A stretch of 64,000 nt of DNA from Fretibacter sp964410285 (GTDB taxonomy: Bacteria > Pseudomonadota > Alphaproteobacteria > Caulobacterales > Maricaulaceae), in NCBI GenBank assembly GCA_964410285.1, contig CAYPFR010000002.1, forward strand, positions 62,001-126,000, given 5' to 3'. The position numbers and the translations under genes are program-made. Positions 54,101 through 62,922 of the stretch are shown here, piece after piece. The first letter of the stretch is position 1; the number at the start of each line of letters is the position of its first letter. The notes under the pieces are model-generated. The model had not been told where the DNA came from, did no database searches, and was given only the letters and a program-made list of their open reading frames with translations.

Positions 54101-54559
54101 TTAGGCTGGAGTTAGCTTGGCGACACCAAGAGGGACGGAGAACTTTTCACACCACACGTAAACTTCGGAGAATTGCCCGGGCACGAAATCTGCGGGGAGT
54201 TGGTAGATCTGGCGGCCGGTCTTACTTTTTAACTTCCCAAGCTTATTGGCGGCATCATAAGTCTCGCCATTCCCAATCGCGACAACGGGATCCGGCGCAC
54301 CATCCAGCGAAAAATCCGCCGCGAAGCTAAGCTGAAATCCTGTAGCCGTCTTCTCCAACTTTACTTGACCGGCCGTGATGTGATCAGAGCGTCCATCAAA
54401 ATGCCCCGAAGAAAGCGAGAGTGTGTTATCGGCCACCGATTCAACGGCCTGTGTGGGCTCGCCAAGATTGATGTTGCTAGCTTGGGAATGCGTGGACGCA
54501 TATGCACTGAAGCCTAATGCGGTTACAGCGAGAAATGTGAGAGTAATTTTGTTTAACAT
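54101..54559 (-). CDS. Exported DM13-domain protein
   Basis: This 152-residue protein has a signal peptide (MLNKITLTFLAVTALGFSAYA). The rest is one DM13-type beta domain: LSSGHFDGRSDHITAGQVKL and, near the end, VYVWCEKFSVPLGVAKL with the single conserved cysteine. DM13 is thought to take part in electron transfer or redox reactions at the cell surface. That role is a prediction in the family. ATG 54559 is preferred, with AAAGGA upstream. The preceding TTG lies inside an operator. It is the first gene of an operon with glutaredoxin. Confidence 0.75.
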   Translation of the reverse strand: MLNKITLTFLAVTALGFSAYASTHSQASNINLGEPTQAVESVADNTLSLSSGHFDGRSDHITAGQVKLEKTATGFQLSFAADFSLDGAPDPVVAIGNGETYDAANKLGKLKSKTGRQIYQLPADFVPGQFSEVYVWCEKFSVPLGVAKLTPA

Positions 54560-54575
54560 TTGAAGTGTCCTTTTA

Positions 54576-54591
54576 TTTACCAATTGGTCAA
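54576..54591. promoter_or_regulatory. TetR-type operator, site C (DM13-grx operon, proximal)
   Basis: TTTACCAATTGGTCAA lies 17 bases before the DM13 start. Its core ACCAATTGGT is a perfect palindrome, and its position matches site A of the DUF417 operon. Confidence 0.72.
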
Positions 54592-54632
54592 TATAAAATT
54601 AAAAATATGAGGCGCTTGCCGCCTTCAAAAAA

Positions 54633-54661
54633 CGTATAGAAGTATTAAACCAATTGGTCAA
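54633..54661 (-). promoter_or_regulatory. DM13-grx promoter with TetR-type operator, site D (distal)
   Basis: On the minus strand, TTGACC (54661-54656) and TATACG (54638-54633) are 17 bases apart. The -35 box is half of TAAACCAATTGGTCAA (54646-54661), identical over 16 bases to site B. Site C lies 70 bases downstream. Confidence 0.72.
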
Positions 54662-54746
54662 TAATAAAATTATCACAGTTTTGTGAAAGCCTCCCTCACT
54701 AGAGATATGGCGGCAGGCAGCGCGCGAGGCCGATCAACACCGGCCC

Positions 54747-54781
54747 GCCCAATACCCGCTAGCCCAATACCCGCTAGCCCA
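54747..54781. repeat. Short tandem repeat, 15-base unit
   Basis: GCCCAATACCCGCTA occurs twice head to tail (54747-54761 and 54762-54776), followed by a partial third copy (GCCCA). It lies just after the end of the acyl-CoA ligase gene. It looks like a simple duplication without a coding role. Confidence 0.8.
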
Positions 54782-54792
54782 AGGCAAAGGTT

Positions 54793-56463
54793 TTAAGATG
54801 CGGCAGCTAATGCCTCAGCCCGAAGTTTCTTTTTATCAATTTTGCCAACGGGCGTAAGCGGGATGTCATCAATGAAAACGATCTTCTTAGGCACTTTATA
54901 CGCCGCCATGTTCTCGCGAATCCAGCTTGTAAGTTCGGTCTTTAATTCTTCCTGGTCGCGCTGTTTATAGTCCTGCGAAAGCGAAACATAGAGATTAACA
55001 ATATCATTCCCCAGTCGCTTGGTATCAGGCGTGCCAATAACCGCTGACCCGGCCACCATGGGCAGTGCCGCCAGTTTATCTTCAACTTCAACAGAAAAGA
55101 CCTTGTAACCGCCCACAACCAACATATCTTTGGCACGGTCACAAAGGAAGATATAGCCGTCTTCGTCCATATATCCAACGTCGCCCGTAAACATCCACCG
55201 CTCGCCGTCGATTTCGCGCATGGCGCGGGCACTTTCTTCGGGCAAGCCCAGATAACCTTTCATCAGCTGCGGTCCAGCCGAGCATATCTCTCCGATTTCG
55301 CCTAAAGGCATATCCTTTTCTCCCGTCTCGACATCTCGAATACGGATTTTAGCGCCGACACAAGGGATGCCGACGGAGCCTGACTTTGATGCGCCTACGG
55401 GGTTTGTCGTGTGACAAGGTCCGGTTTCCGTCATTCCAAAAATATCCGACATCACAGCCTTCCCGATCAGACTGACAACTTTATCATGTGTCGTTTTTGT
55501 CATTGGCGCCGCGCCAGAACTGGCCATAACAATCCGAGAAAAATCAACCTCCGCAAATTTAGGATTTGCCGTGAGCATATCATAAAGGGCGGGCACAGCT
55601 GCAATACGCGTCGGCGGGCGTAATTTCATGGCCTCACAAAAACGGTCTGTGTCGCGCGGATCGGGTAATAACTCATAAGAGCCGCCTGTCACGAAGCTCA
55701 TAAGGCAAAAACAAAGCCCTGCAATGTGAAAGAGCGGAAAAGCTGAAACAAGAACTTCATTCCCAATTTGTATTTCCGGTCCAAGCGCCAGAGATTGCAA
55801 AGGATTATGCAAAAGCGTACGGTGAGACAGCATTGCGCCTTTGGGCTTTCCCGTTGTGCCGCCTGTATATTGAATCATGTAAGTCTCTGTTGGATCGACA
55901 TAAACGGTCTGAAAATGCGACTCTACATTTTCGGTTGCGGCACGGTAACTTACCGTCTCCACGCGCTTCAAGTTTGGCAATACAGCGTCAGGCGCCCCGA
56001 GCGTATCGCCCCCGCCGCAAATCATAACGCACTCCAAACAGTCAGGCGCAGACATAGCCGTGACAGCGGGGGCTAGAGCTTCAAAGCTCATCAACACCTT
56101 TATTTTTGCGTCTGATATTTGGTGCGCTAATTCCGGCGGAGCCAAGAGCGGGGAAACCCCCGAGCCGATGGCGCCCAGTTTTGAAACAGCGATTAAGCCA
56201 AATATATATTGCGGAATATTGGGCATATGAAAACCGACAACATCCCCTGCCCCAATGCCTTGAGCTTTCAAGGCATTGGCGAGCTTGTTGGCCTCTTTGT
56301 TGACTTCGGCATAAGTCCAGCTGCGCGAAAAATAATGTATAGCGGGCAAATCCGGACGAACGCTAACATGTTCAAAAACATAATCCGCGAGGGTTTGGTC
56401 CGCCGGCTCCAGACCTTTAATGCCAAGCGTTTCATATGTTTTGAGCCAAGGTGTCTGCAACAT
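54793..56463 (-). CDS. Acyl-CoA ligase (AMP-binding, FadD/4-coumarate-CoA ligase-like)
   Basis: This 556-residue adenylate-forming enzyme joins a carboxylic acid to CoA through an acyl-AMP. The P-loop is IQYTGGTTGKPKGAML, with SDIFGMTETGP, the hinge-region GERWMFTGDVGYMDEDGYIF, and the catalytic lysine in PLTPVGKIDKKKLR. Long-chain fatty acids and hydroxycinnamates are both handled by this group, and the sequence does not decide between them. Its neighbour across a 338-base gap is a thiolase-like/crotonase fusion, which suggests beta-oxidation-type side-chain shortening. Confidence 0.88.
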   Translation of the reverse strand: MLQTPWLKTYETLGIKGLEPADQTLADYVFEHVSVRPDLPAIHYFSRSWTYAEVNKEANKLANALKAQGIGAGDVVGFHMPNIPQYIFGLIAVSKLGAIGSGVSPLLAPPELAHQISDAKIKVLMSFEALAPAVTAMSAPDCLECVMICGGGDTLGAPDAVLPNLKRVETVSYRAATENVESHFQTVYVDPTETYMIQYTGGTTGKPKGAMLSHRTLLHNPLQSLALGPEIQIGNEVLVSAFPLFHIAGLCFCLMSFVTGGSYELLPDPRDTDRFCEAMKLRPPTRIAAVPALYDMLTANPKFAEVDFSRIVMASSGAAPMTKTTHDKVVSLIGKAVMSDIFGMTETGPCHTTNPVGASKSGSVGIPCVGAKIRIRDVETGEKDMPLGEIGEICSAGPQLMKGYLGLPEESARAMREIDGERWMFTGDVGYMDEDGYIFLCDRAKDMLVVGGYKVFSVEVEDKLAALPMVAGSAVIGTPDTKRLGNDIVNLYVSLSQDYKQRDQEELKTELTSWIRENMAAYKVPKKIVFIDDIPLTPVGKIDKKKLRAEALAAAS

Positions 56464-56614
56464 AGCAATGCCTTTCTGAGTATTTTCGCCCTATCTTGCT
56501 AGACTGCCACCAAATTTGTTCGGAGTGAAGCCCAGACTCAGGCTCAACTTTGCCAATGAGCGGTTCACCCGAGGCTCGGTATAGTCTTAATTCACGGCAA
56601 GCTGGATTGAACCC

Positions 56615-56797
56615 AAGAATCGATCCAGCTACAATTATGAGCGTATCTTAACACTTATTATTCAATGAGAAGGTTGGACGCCTGAAAATGGTTGCCTAAC
56701 GCCGACACTGAAAGTTAAAAAATTCGCATTGGATGATAACTTTAGTAAGGACTATCTGGGCTGGCACGAAGCCTCAAACGAAGTCATTTGGAATTAA
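56615..56797 (+). pseudogene. Relic of the C-terminus of a second acyl-CoA synthetase
   Basis: In the frame ending at TAA 56795, the translation reads KNRSSYNYERILTLIIQ, then a TGA stop at 56666-56668, then EGWTPENGCLTPTLKVKKF and so on to NEVIWN. This is the end of the long-chain/bubblegum-type AMP-binding enzymes, whose usual form is ERxxxLVVxxEPWTxENGxLTPTxKxKR with a final W. The N-terminal 500 or so residues are gone and a stop interrupts the rest. The 151 bases before it (56464-56614) hold no gene I can support. It ends five bases before the fusion gene, so an operon was probably cut here. Confidence 0.72.
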
Positions 56798-56801
56798 ATA
56801 G

Positions 56802-59150
56802 ATGCAGAATGTAGTAATAGTCGGCGTCGGCGAGGTTGTTGAGCAAGTTCCCGAAGACTTAGAAAATGCCGCCTCCCCCCTCGATCTGATGGTCGCGGCT
56901 GCAAAATCCGCTCTCAAAAATAGCGGGGCCACAAATTTAAAATCTGTTCTGGATACGATTGCTGTTGTCAGAACAACGTCTGATTCTGCCGGAACCCTAA
57001 AAAGCCCTTTTGGTGATGCGGCTAACTATCCCCGTTCTGTCGCGCATCACATTGGCGCGAATCCAGAGCAGGCTTATTATTCAAAATCTGGCGGGAGTAC
57101 CCCGCAATCCCTCGTCAATAAGTTCTCAGAGCAAATCCGCAAAGGCCAAAAGGAAGCCGTTCTGATTGTCGGCGCGGAAGCCATTGCCAATCAAAAGGCC
57201 CTCAAAAAGTCTAGGGTTAAAGCCAATTGGCGAAACGATATTACAGGGCCGTTAGACGATGCCGGCGCGGATGCTTATACCACCCTTCATATCTCGCAAA
57301 TGTATAATGAGCTAACCAATATTGCGGCGATGTATTCCCTGTTTGAAAATGCGCGGCGCGGACAAAATGGTAAAAGCCAAAGCGATTATGCCTTAGAGTG
57401 CGGCCAGCTCTTTGAAAGCTTTTCAAAAGTCGCGGCCAGCCATCCTAATGCGATGTTTCCGCAGGCTTATACGGCCGAGGAAATTGCCGCAATTACGGAG
57501 AGCAACAAACCCGTAACAGATATCTACACCCGCGCTATGGTCGCCAAGGATGGCGTCAATTTGGGAGCCTGCGTTATTTTAATGAGCGAAGAAAAAGCGC
57601 TCAGCCTCGGCATTAGCCGTGACACCTTCATTTATCCTGTCGCGGGCAGCGAGGCGGCAGATAAAACAATCCCCTTCCGAGCAAACCTAGCAAAATCCGC
57701 CGCAATGGAAGCCGCCTATGAAGGCGTGTTTAACATGGCTGGATTGGACATTTCTGATATTAGCTGCATGGATCTTTATAGCTGCTTTCCCATTGCCGTT
57801 TTCGCGGCTTGCGAAGCGCTGGGCATTAAGCCAGATGACCCGCGCGGGCTGACGGTCACGGGCGGACTCCCCTTCTTTGGGGGCCCCGGAAACGGCTACC
57901 CCATGCACGCGATTGTCAATATTGTCGAGCGGCTTCGCAAAGACGGGAGTGGCTATGGCCTTGTCGGCGCGAATGGCGGTTTTCTATCAAAACACGCTAC
58001 CGGCATTTATGGCACGCAAGCCCCGGAGAAAGGCTTCAGGCTCGCAGATGCCGCCGCAATGGATGCAAAGGTTCAAGCGCAAAAAAGTCCAGTGGTCGCT
58101 GAGTACGCTGACGGCAGAGCTGTCATCGAAAGCTATTCAGTAGAATTTGGCTCAAAAGGCCCCAAACGCGGATTTATTCTGGGACGCCTCGAAGACGGGC
58201 GACGTTTTTTGGGCTCAACGGATCGCGCGGACGAAGAAACAATTCAAGAGCTGCTCAGCGCGGATGCGCTTGGCCGAGAGATTTTCGTCACCAGTAAAGG
58301 CCCCGGCAATCGCTTCACCTTTAGTGAAGAGAAAACCACGTCATTCATCCCGCCTCTACCCAAAAGCCTAGAGGGAGACTTTGAACATGTCCTTGTGAAA
58401 CGCGACGGAAATGTTCTCGAAGTCACGATTAATCGTCCGGAGTCTAGGAACAGCTTAACGCCTGATGCCAATTATGAATTGGAACATATCTTTAACCTCT
58501 ATGAGGCTGACCGGACCCTTTGGGCCGCCATTATCACCGGTGCTGGCGTTAAAGCCTTTTGCGCAGGTAATGATTTAAAATATAGCGCTACTGGCAAACA
58601 AATCTGGGTCCCCGAAACGGGATTTGGAGGATTGACCAGCCGTAAGAAGCGGCTAAAGCCCGTCATCGCGGCGGTTAACGGATTTGCTTATGGCGGCGGC
58701 TTAGAAATCGCAATGGCTTGCGACATGATTATCGCCGATGAGGCCGCGAAGTTTGCGCTTCCCGAAGTCAAAACGGGGTTGATTGCTGCGGCGGGCGGCG
58801 TCTTCCGTCTCCCCAAAGCCATTCCGCATCACATTGCGCGCGAAATGATCCTGACAGGACGCGCCATGGGCACAGATGAAGCGCAGAGATATGGCTTGAT
58901 AAATTATATAGCCACATCCGGCCGTGTCATGGAAAAGGCACGCGAGCTTGCGCTCGAGATCTGTTCTGCCAGCCCAACTGCCGTGTCCGCCTCACTCCTC
59001 ATGATGTATGAAGGCGCAGATATAGCCGATCCCGTCGATGCCGCATCAGCACAATCTGACGCTATTCTTAAATTTGCAATATCGCAGGATTTGCAAGCTG
59101 GTCTCATGGCGTTTCTGACAAAGCAAAAGCCAAAATGGGAAAATCGGTGA
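56802..59150 (+). CDS. Thiolase-like (TLP1-type) / crotonase fusion protein
   Basis: This 782-residue protein has three parts. Residues 1-400 are a thiolase-fold domain of the TLP1/acetyl-CoA acetyltransferase-like group. Residues 425-510 resemble the extra C-terminal beta domain of TLP1 (RGFILGRLEDGRRFLG). Residues 525-780 are an enoyl-CoA hydratase (crotonase) domain. In the thiolase part the nucleophile cysteine is missing: the usual Cys-containing loop reads SKSGGSTPQS near residue 95. The crotonase part keeps both catalytic glutamates (GGGLEIAMACD near 632 and ALPEVKTG near 654). Domain names come from memory of the families. The fusion is unusual, and the reaction is unknown. Confidence 0.8.
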   Translation: MQNVVIVGVGEVVEQVPEDLENAASPLDLMVAAAKSALKNSGATNLKSVLDTIAVVRTTSDSAGTLKSPFGDAANYPRSVAHHIGANPEQAYYSKSGGSTPQSLVNKFSEQIRKGQKEAVLIVGAEAIANQKALKKSRVKANWRNDITGPLDDAGADAYTTLHISQMYNELTNIAAMYSLFENARRGQNGKSQSDYALECGQLFESFSKVAASHPNAMFPQAYTAEEIAAITESNKPVTDIYTRAMVAKDGVNLGACVILMSEEKALSLGISRDTFIYPVAGSEAADKTIPFRANLAKSAAMEAAYEGVFNMAGLDISDISCMDLYSCFPIAVFAACEALGIKPDDPRGLTVTGGLPFFGGPGNGYPMHAIVNIVERLRKDGSGYGLVGANGGFLSKHATGIYGTQAPEKGFRLADAAAMDAKVQAQKSPVVAEYADGRAVIESYSVEFGSKGPKRGFILGRLEDGRRFLGSTDRADEETIQELLSADALGREIFVTSKGPGNRFTFSEEKTTSFIPPLPKSLEGDFEHVLVKRDGNVLEVTINRPESRNSLTPDANYELEHIFNLYEADRTLWAAIITGAGVKAFCAGNDLKYSATGKQIWVPETGFGGLTSRKKRLKPVIAAVNGFAYGGGLEIAMACDMIIADEAAKFALPEVKTGLIAAAGGVFRLPKAIPHHIAREMILTGRAMGTDEAQRYGLINYIATSGRVMEKARELALEICSASPTAVSASLLMMYEGADIADPVDAASAQSDAILKFAISQDLQAGLMAFLTKQKPKWENR

Positions 59151-59201
59151 TATCAGAAAACGCCGCGCCTTGGAGGTTATGCCGTTAACAGGAATAAATC
59201 T

Positions 59202-61682
59202 CTAGCGCCCTTTCCCCGGCACGGTGATGAAATTTCCGCGGTAATCCTGCGTCTGAATATTTATATATGAGTCCCGCTCACCCGGATAAAAAATAATAGA
59301 CGCTGTTCCGCTGGCGAGTTCACGCGTCTGGCTTCCCGTCGGCGTGCCTTGATTTTTCAAAAACGCACCGCCGCCGTCAACTGTGAAATAGGCGCGCGAG
59401 TTCATATCTGTTACGCGGTTCCCATCACTATCCTGCGCTTCGGCAAAGATCGTATAAGAGCCATCATTATTCGGCGTCGCGGTTAAAATAATGTCGCGCA
59501 TTTTTCCTATCTCCGCTGTTGAGTAAGTTAGGTCATAGGCATGATCCGCCACACCCTTCCCGTTCGCGTCATAGCCGTTGACAGAGAGTGTATTTGGACC
59601 CTCTTTGAATGCTACGTCCCATGTCAGGCCCGAGGCTGGATATTTCTGAATATCGCGTTTTTTCTTACCCAAAGACTTACCGTTCAATGAGAGCTCCGCA
59701 CTGTCTGTATTGCAAAAGACAGAAATGGTCTTTTCTTCTCCCGCTTTGCCTGTGCGGTAATTCCAACTCGGGCTCTCAATCCAGCAAACCGGGTCTTTCC
59801 TCCAATAGCTCGCGAAGACATGATAGACATCTTTTTTCACCCCATCACGCTGAACCAGACCCTTCATATTAACAAAAGGTAGGGGGTTTTCAGGACGGAT
59901 TGGTGTACCAAAATCCTTGAATGCCCATTGCGCGCTACCAGCGAAATCCGGATCGGTCTCTGAAATACGCAAATACCAATCGAATAGATCGATCATGTAG
60001 CTCATATCCCATACCTTGGATTTGGCGACAGAGGTCACGCCTGTCTGATTAACCGCTTCGGCAACCGATCCAAGACTCTCGGGATCGGAAGTTCCATAAC
60101 GTCCGAATGGATCTTCCCTGAACCGCCCAACATGGGAAGAGCCCCCATATTCCATATGCAAAAGGTATGGATGTTCAGCACGCGCAGCCTTGATAGCATC
60201 GTGATATTGGACATATCCGCCGCCGTACCAACCCGCCCAAATACTCGGCGAATATACGTCGACAATATTGGCCCCTTCCGGGAATTTGCGTATCGTCGTC
60301 AAACGGCCCGGGTCCAGCTCTTTTGCTATATCATGCAAGAGCTGAAGCTCTTCGGCTACACGTGTCTTGTCTCCCCCGCCCTCGACATCTGGAAGCCAGT
60401 ACATTTCATTGCCGAGTGACCAGAGAAACACACTTGCCCGATTATAGTTTTGCTCGATCATAGCCCGGGTCATATTTTGCGTATTCTCACGCCAAGTCGC
60501 CCCACCGACGCCGCCCCGGTTCCACGGCACCTCATCATAAAGAATAATACCAAGCTTATCCGCTGTGTCGTAAATAACGGGATCGTGGGAGTAATGCCCA
60601 AGACGCACAAAATTGGCGCCCAGTTCCTTGATCATGGTCAAATCTTTAATTCGCTGCTCGTCTGATAAGGCCGAGCCAACACCGGCATGCCCTTCATGCA
60701 AATGAGTGCCCCTGAGCAGGTAGCGCTCTCCGTTGAGAAAAAAAGGTCCGTTCGCTTTAAATTCAAACCATCGCAGCCCAAATGTATCTTCAAATGTATC
60801 CAGAACTTCCCCCTGCCCGTCCAACATTTCCGATTTCAGGCGGTAAAGCTTGGGCGACTCCGGCGACCAAAGCGCTGGCGACTCAAGTGTAAATTCAGGG
60901 CCCTCACCGCTCGCGGCCACCGCGCCGTCGGGCGCTATGATCGTGTGGCGAAATCCTGCCGGCTCAAATCCGTTGCGGCCTTTAACAATCGGGTTAAGCC
61001 GCACTGTGGCCGAGTCTTTGGACACCTTAGGCGTATTGACTCGGACTTGCTTGAGGAAATTCTCCGGGCGAGTCTGAACCCAAACGTCGCGGGTCAGTCC
61101 GCCATATTGAAAGAAATCCGCTTTTTGCGACGGCACGATATCGAAGTTCACACGGTTATCAACTCGCACCCATATCTCGTTTACCCCGTCTTTAGCTTGG
61201 TCTGTGAACTCAATATCAAAGCTTGTATAGCCCCCGATGTGTTCACCAGATTTTTTCCCATTTACGAAAACATCAGCGCGCATCTGCGCAGCCTCAAAAT
61301 GAAGGAAATAGCGCTTCGTCTCTTCTAGGTTTAGGTCAATGGTTTTGAAATACCAAGACCCGTCGCGGCGGTAGCCTGTTATGACATCCGTGGAGTCGTC
61401 CGCATTCCACGTATGCGGTAGATCGATAGCTTTCCAACCCGAGCTTTTAAGGGCGGCTTTGGGGTTATCAACGGGATTTTCAAGATATTGCCAGCCTTTA
61501 GAAATTTTTCGCCGCTCCGACTGTATGGCGACGGCAATCATTGGGGAAAGTTCGCCCTTTATATGCACGGCCTGCGGCGATGATGTGGATTCGCCTTTGC
61601 ACGCCGACAAGCCCACTGCTGCGACAAAGGAGCAAGCTGTCACTATCAGTCCAAGACGTGTTATTTCCTTACGCATCACCAT
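59202..61682 (-). CDS. Glycoside hydrolase family 2 lipoprotein (probable beta-glucuronidase)
   Basis: This 826-residue enzyme has a lipoprotein signal (VGLSAC, cysteine near residue 27). It has the GH2 order: sugar-binding jelly roll, immunoglobulin-like domain, TIM barrel, then extra beta domains. The acid/base glutamate is in SLGNEMYW near residue 425 and the nucleophile in LLHMEYGGS near 510. An NMKG motif near residue 600 fits the NxK motif that beta-glucuronidases use for the uronic carboxylate, though other GH2 enzymes can show it too. TAGGAGG precedes ATG 61682. The uronate genes next to it support the call. Confidence 0.82.
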   Translation of the reverse strand: MVMRKEITRLGLIVTACSFVAAVGLSACKGESTSSPQAVHIKGELSPMIAVAIQSERRKISKGWQYLENPVDNPKAALKSSGWKAIDLPHTWNADDSTDVITGYRRDGSWYFKTIDLNLEETKRYFLHFEAAQMRADVFVNGKKSGEHIGGYTSFDIEFTDQAKDGVNEIWVRVDNRVNFDIVPSQKADFFQYGGLTRDVWVQTRPENFLKQVRVNTPKVSKDSATVRLNPIVKGRNGFEPAGFRHTIIAPDGAVAASGEGPEFTLESPALWSPESPKLYRLKSEMLDGQGEVLDTFEDTFGLRWFEFKANGPFFLNGERYLLRGTHLHEGHAGVGSALSDEQRIKDLTMIKELGANFVRLGHYSHDPVIYDTADKLGIILYDEVPWNRGGVGGATWRENTQNMTRAMIEQNYNRASVFLWSLGNEMYWLPDVEGGGDKTRVAEELQLLHDIAKELDPGRLTTIRKFPEGANIVDVYSPSIWAGWYGGGYVQYHDAIKAARAEHPYLLHMEYGGSSHVGRFREDPFGRYGTSDPESLGSVAEAVNQTGVTSVAKSKVWDMSYMIDLFDWYLRISETDPDFAGSAQWAFKDFGTPIRPENPLPFVNMKGLVQRDGVKKDVYHVFASYWRKDPVCWIESPSWNYRTGKAGEEKTISVFCNTDSAELSLNGKSLGKKKRDIQKYPASGLTWDVAFKEGPNTLSVNGYDANGKGVADHAYDLTYSTAEIGKMRDIILTATPNNDGSYTIFAEAQDSDGNRVTDMNSRAYFTVDGGGAFLKNQGTPTGSQTRELASGTASIIFYPGERDSYINIQTQDYRGNFITVPGKGR

Positions 61683-61691
61683 TCTCGCCTC

Positions 61692-62900
61692 CTACCAATT
61701 AAACATGGAACCATCTTCCAGTCGATTGACTGGCAGGAAAGCACGCTCATAGGGATATTTTGCCGCTAGCTCCTCATCAATATCCACACCATGTCCGGGT
61801 GCTTCGCCCGGATAGAGATAGCCATCTTTAAATGAATAAGCATGCGGGAAAACCTCGTCTGTTTTTTCCGTGTGGCGCATATATTCCTGTACACCGAAAT
61901 TGTATATCGCCGTATCCAAATGAAGCGCGGCGCCCATGCAGACAGGCGACAAATCAGTCGCCCCGTGAGAGCCAGAGCGCACGTGATGCATGGCGGCAAA
62001 TTCAAAAATTTTCTTGAGATGGGAAATTCCGCCCGCATGGACAACGGTGCTACGGATGTAGTCGATCAAGCCCTCTTCGATGAGGGTTTTACAATCCCAT
62101 ATGGAATTGAAAACTTCGCCCACAGCCAAAGGCGTGGTTGTGTGCTGACGGATCATCCGAAAGGCCTCTTGGTTTTCAGCCGGCACCGTATCTTCGAGCC
62201 AAAACAGATTATAAGGCTCTAATGACTTCCCGACTTTAGCCGCCTCTTGGGGAGTCAATCGGTGATGAGCATCATGCAGCAAATGCACATCAAAGCCGAA
62301 TTTATCGCGCAATGTATCAAACAATTTCGGCACATGATTTATATATTTTGATGTCGACCAGACGTTTTCTGTCGGCAAATTCCCATCAGCGGGCTCGTAA
62401 TACATTTTGTCTTTTGAGACGCCATAGGTCGAAGAAAGGCCCGGGATACCTGTTTGCGCGCGAATAGCCTTATATCCCAGTTCCTTATACTTAGCGACTT
62501 CATCGACGGTCTCGGCAATATCTCCGCCATTGGCATGGCCATAAACCATCACACCATCGCGGGATTTACCCCCCAGTAATTCGTAAAGCGGCATATTTGC
62601 AGCCTTGGCTTTGATATCCCAAAGGGCTGTGTCAATCGCTGCAATGGCCGTCATTGTCACCGCCCCCCGGCGCCAGTAACATCCCCTATATAGATATTGC
62701 CAAATATCCTCAATCCGGCCAGCCTCTTTGCCGATCAAGCAGGGGGTGATATGGTCATCCACATAGGAGACAACGGCCAGTTCACGCCCGTTGAGGGTCC
62801 CATCTCCAATGCCGTAAATCCCTTGATCTGTCTCGATTTTTACTGTGACAAAATTCCGGTCAGGACATGTGACAATAGTTTTTATGTTAGTGATTTTCAT
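61692..62900 (-). CDS. manD: D-mannonate dehydratase, ManD (enolase superfamily)
   Basis: This 402-residue enzyme dehydrates D-mannonate to 2-keto-3-deoxy-D-gluconate. The sequence follows ManD/RspA closely: TCPDRNFVTVKI, GRELAVVSYVDDHI, WQYLYRGCYWRRGAVTMTA, VMVYGHANG, HLLHDAHHRLTP (metal and catalytic residues), WLEDTVPAENQ, VGEVFNSIWD and HGATDLSPVCMG. Some ManD-like enzymes have weak activity, but the UxuB neighbour argues for the full pathway. Its stop lies nine bases before the GH2 start. Confidence 0.9.
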   Translation of the reverse strand: MKITNIKTIVTCPDRNFVTVKIETDQGIYGIGDGTLNGRELAVVSYVDDHITPCLIGKEAGRIEDIWQYLYRGCYWRRGAVTMTAIAAIDTALWDIKAKAANMPLYELLGGKSRDGVMVYGHANGGDIAETVDEVAKYKELGYKAIRAQTGIPGLSSTYGVSKDKMYYEPADGNLPTENVWSTSKYINHVPKLFDTLRDKFGFDVHLLHDAHHRLTPQEAAKVGKSLEPYNLFWLEDTVPAENQEAFRMIRQHTTTPLAVGEVFNSIWDCKTLIEEGLIDYIRSTVVHAGGISHLKKIFEFAAMHHVRSGSHGATDLSPVCMGAALHLDTAIYNFGVQEYMRHTEKTDEVFPHAYSFKDGYLYPGEAPGHGVDIDEELAAKYPYERAFLPVNRLEDGSMFNW

Positions 62901-62922
62901 AGTTTTGAAACTCTCGTTCCCC

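Noticed and set aside
54747..54781. CRISPR-like repeat
   Set aside because: Only two and a third copies of a 15-base unit, with no spacers and no cas genes.
56666..56668. TGA in the acyl-CoA synthetase relic as selenocysteine
   Set aside because: The N-terminal 500 residues are missing, no start or insertion element is seen, and the family has no selenocysteine at this place.
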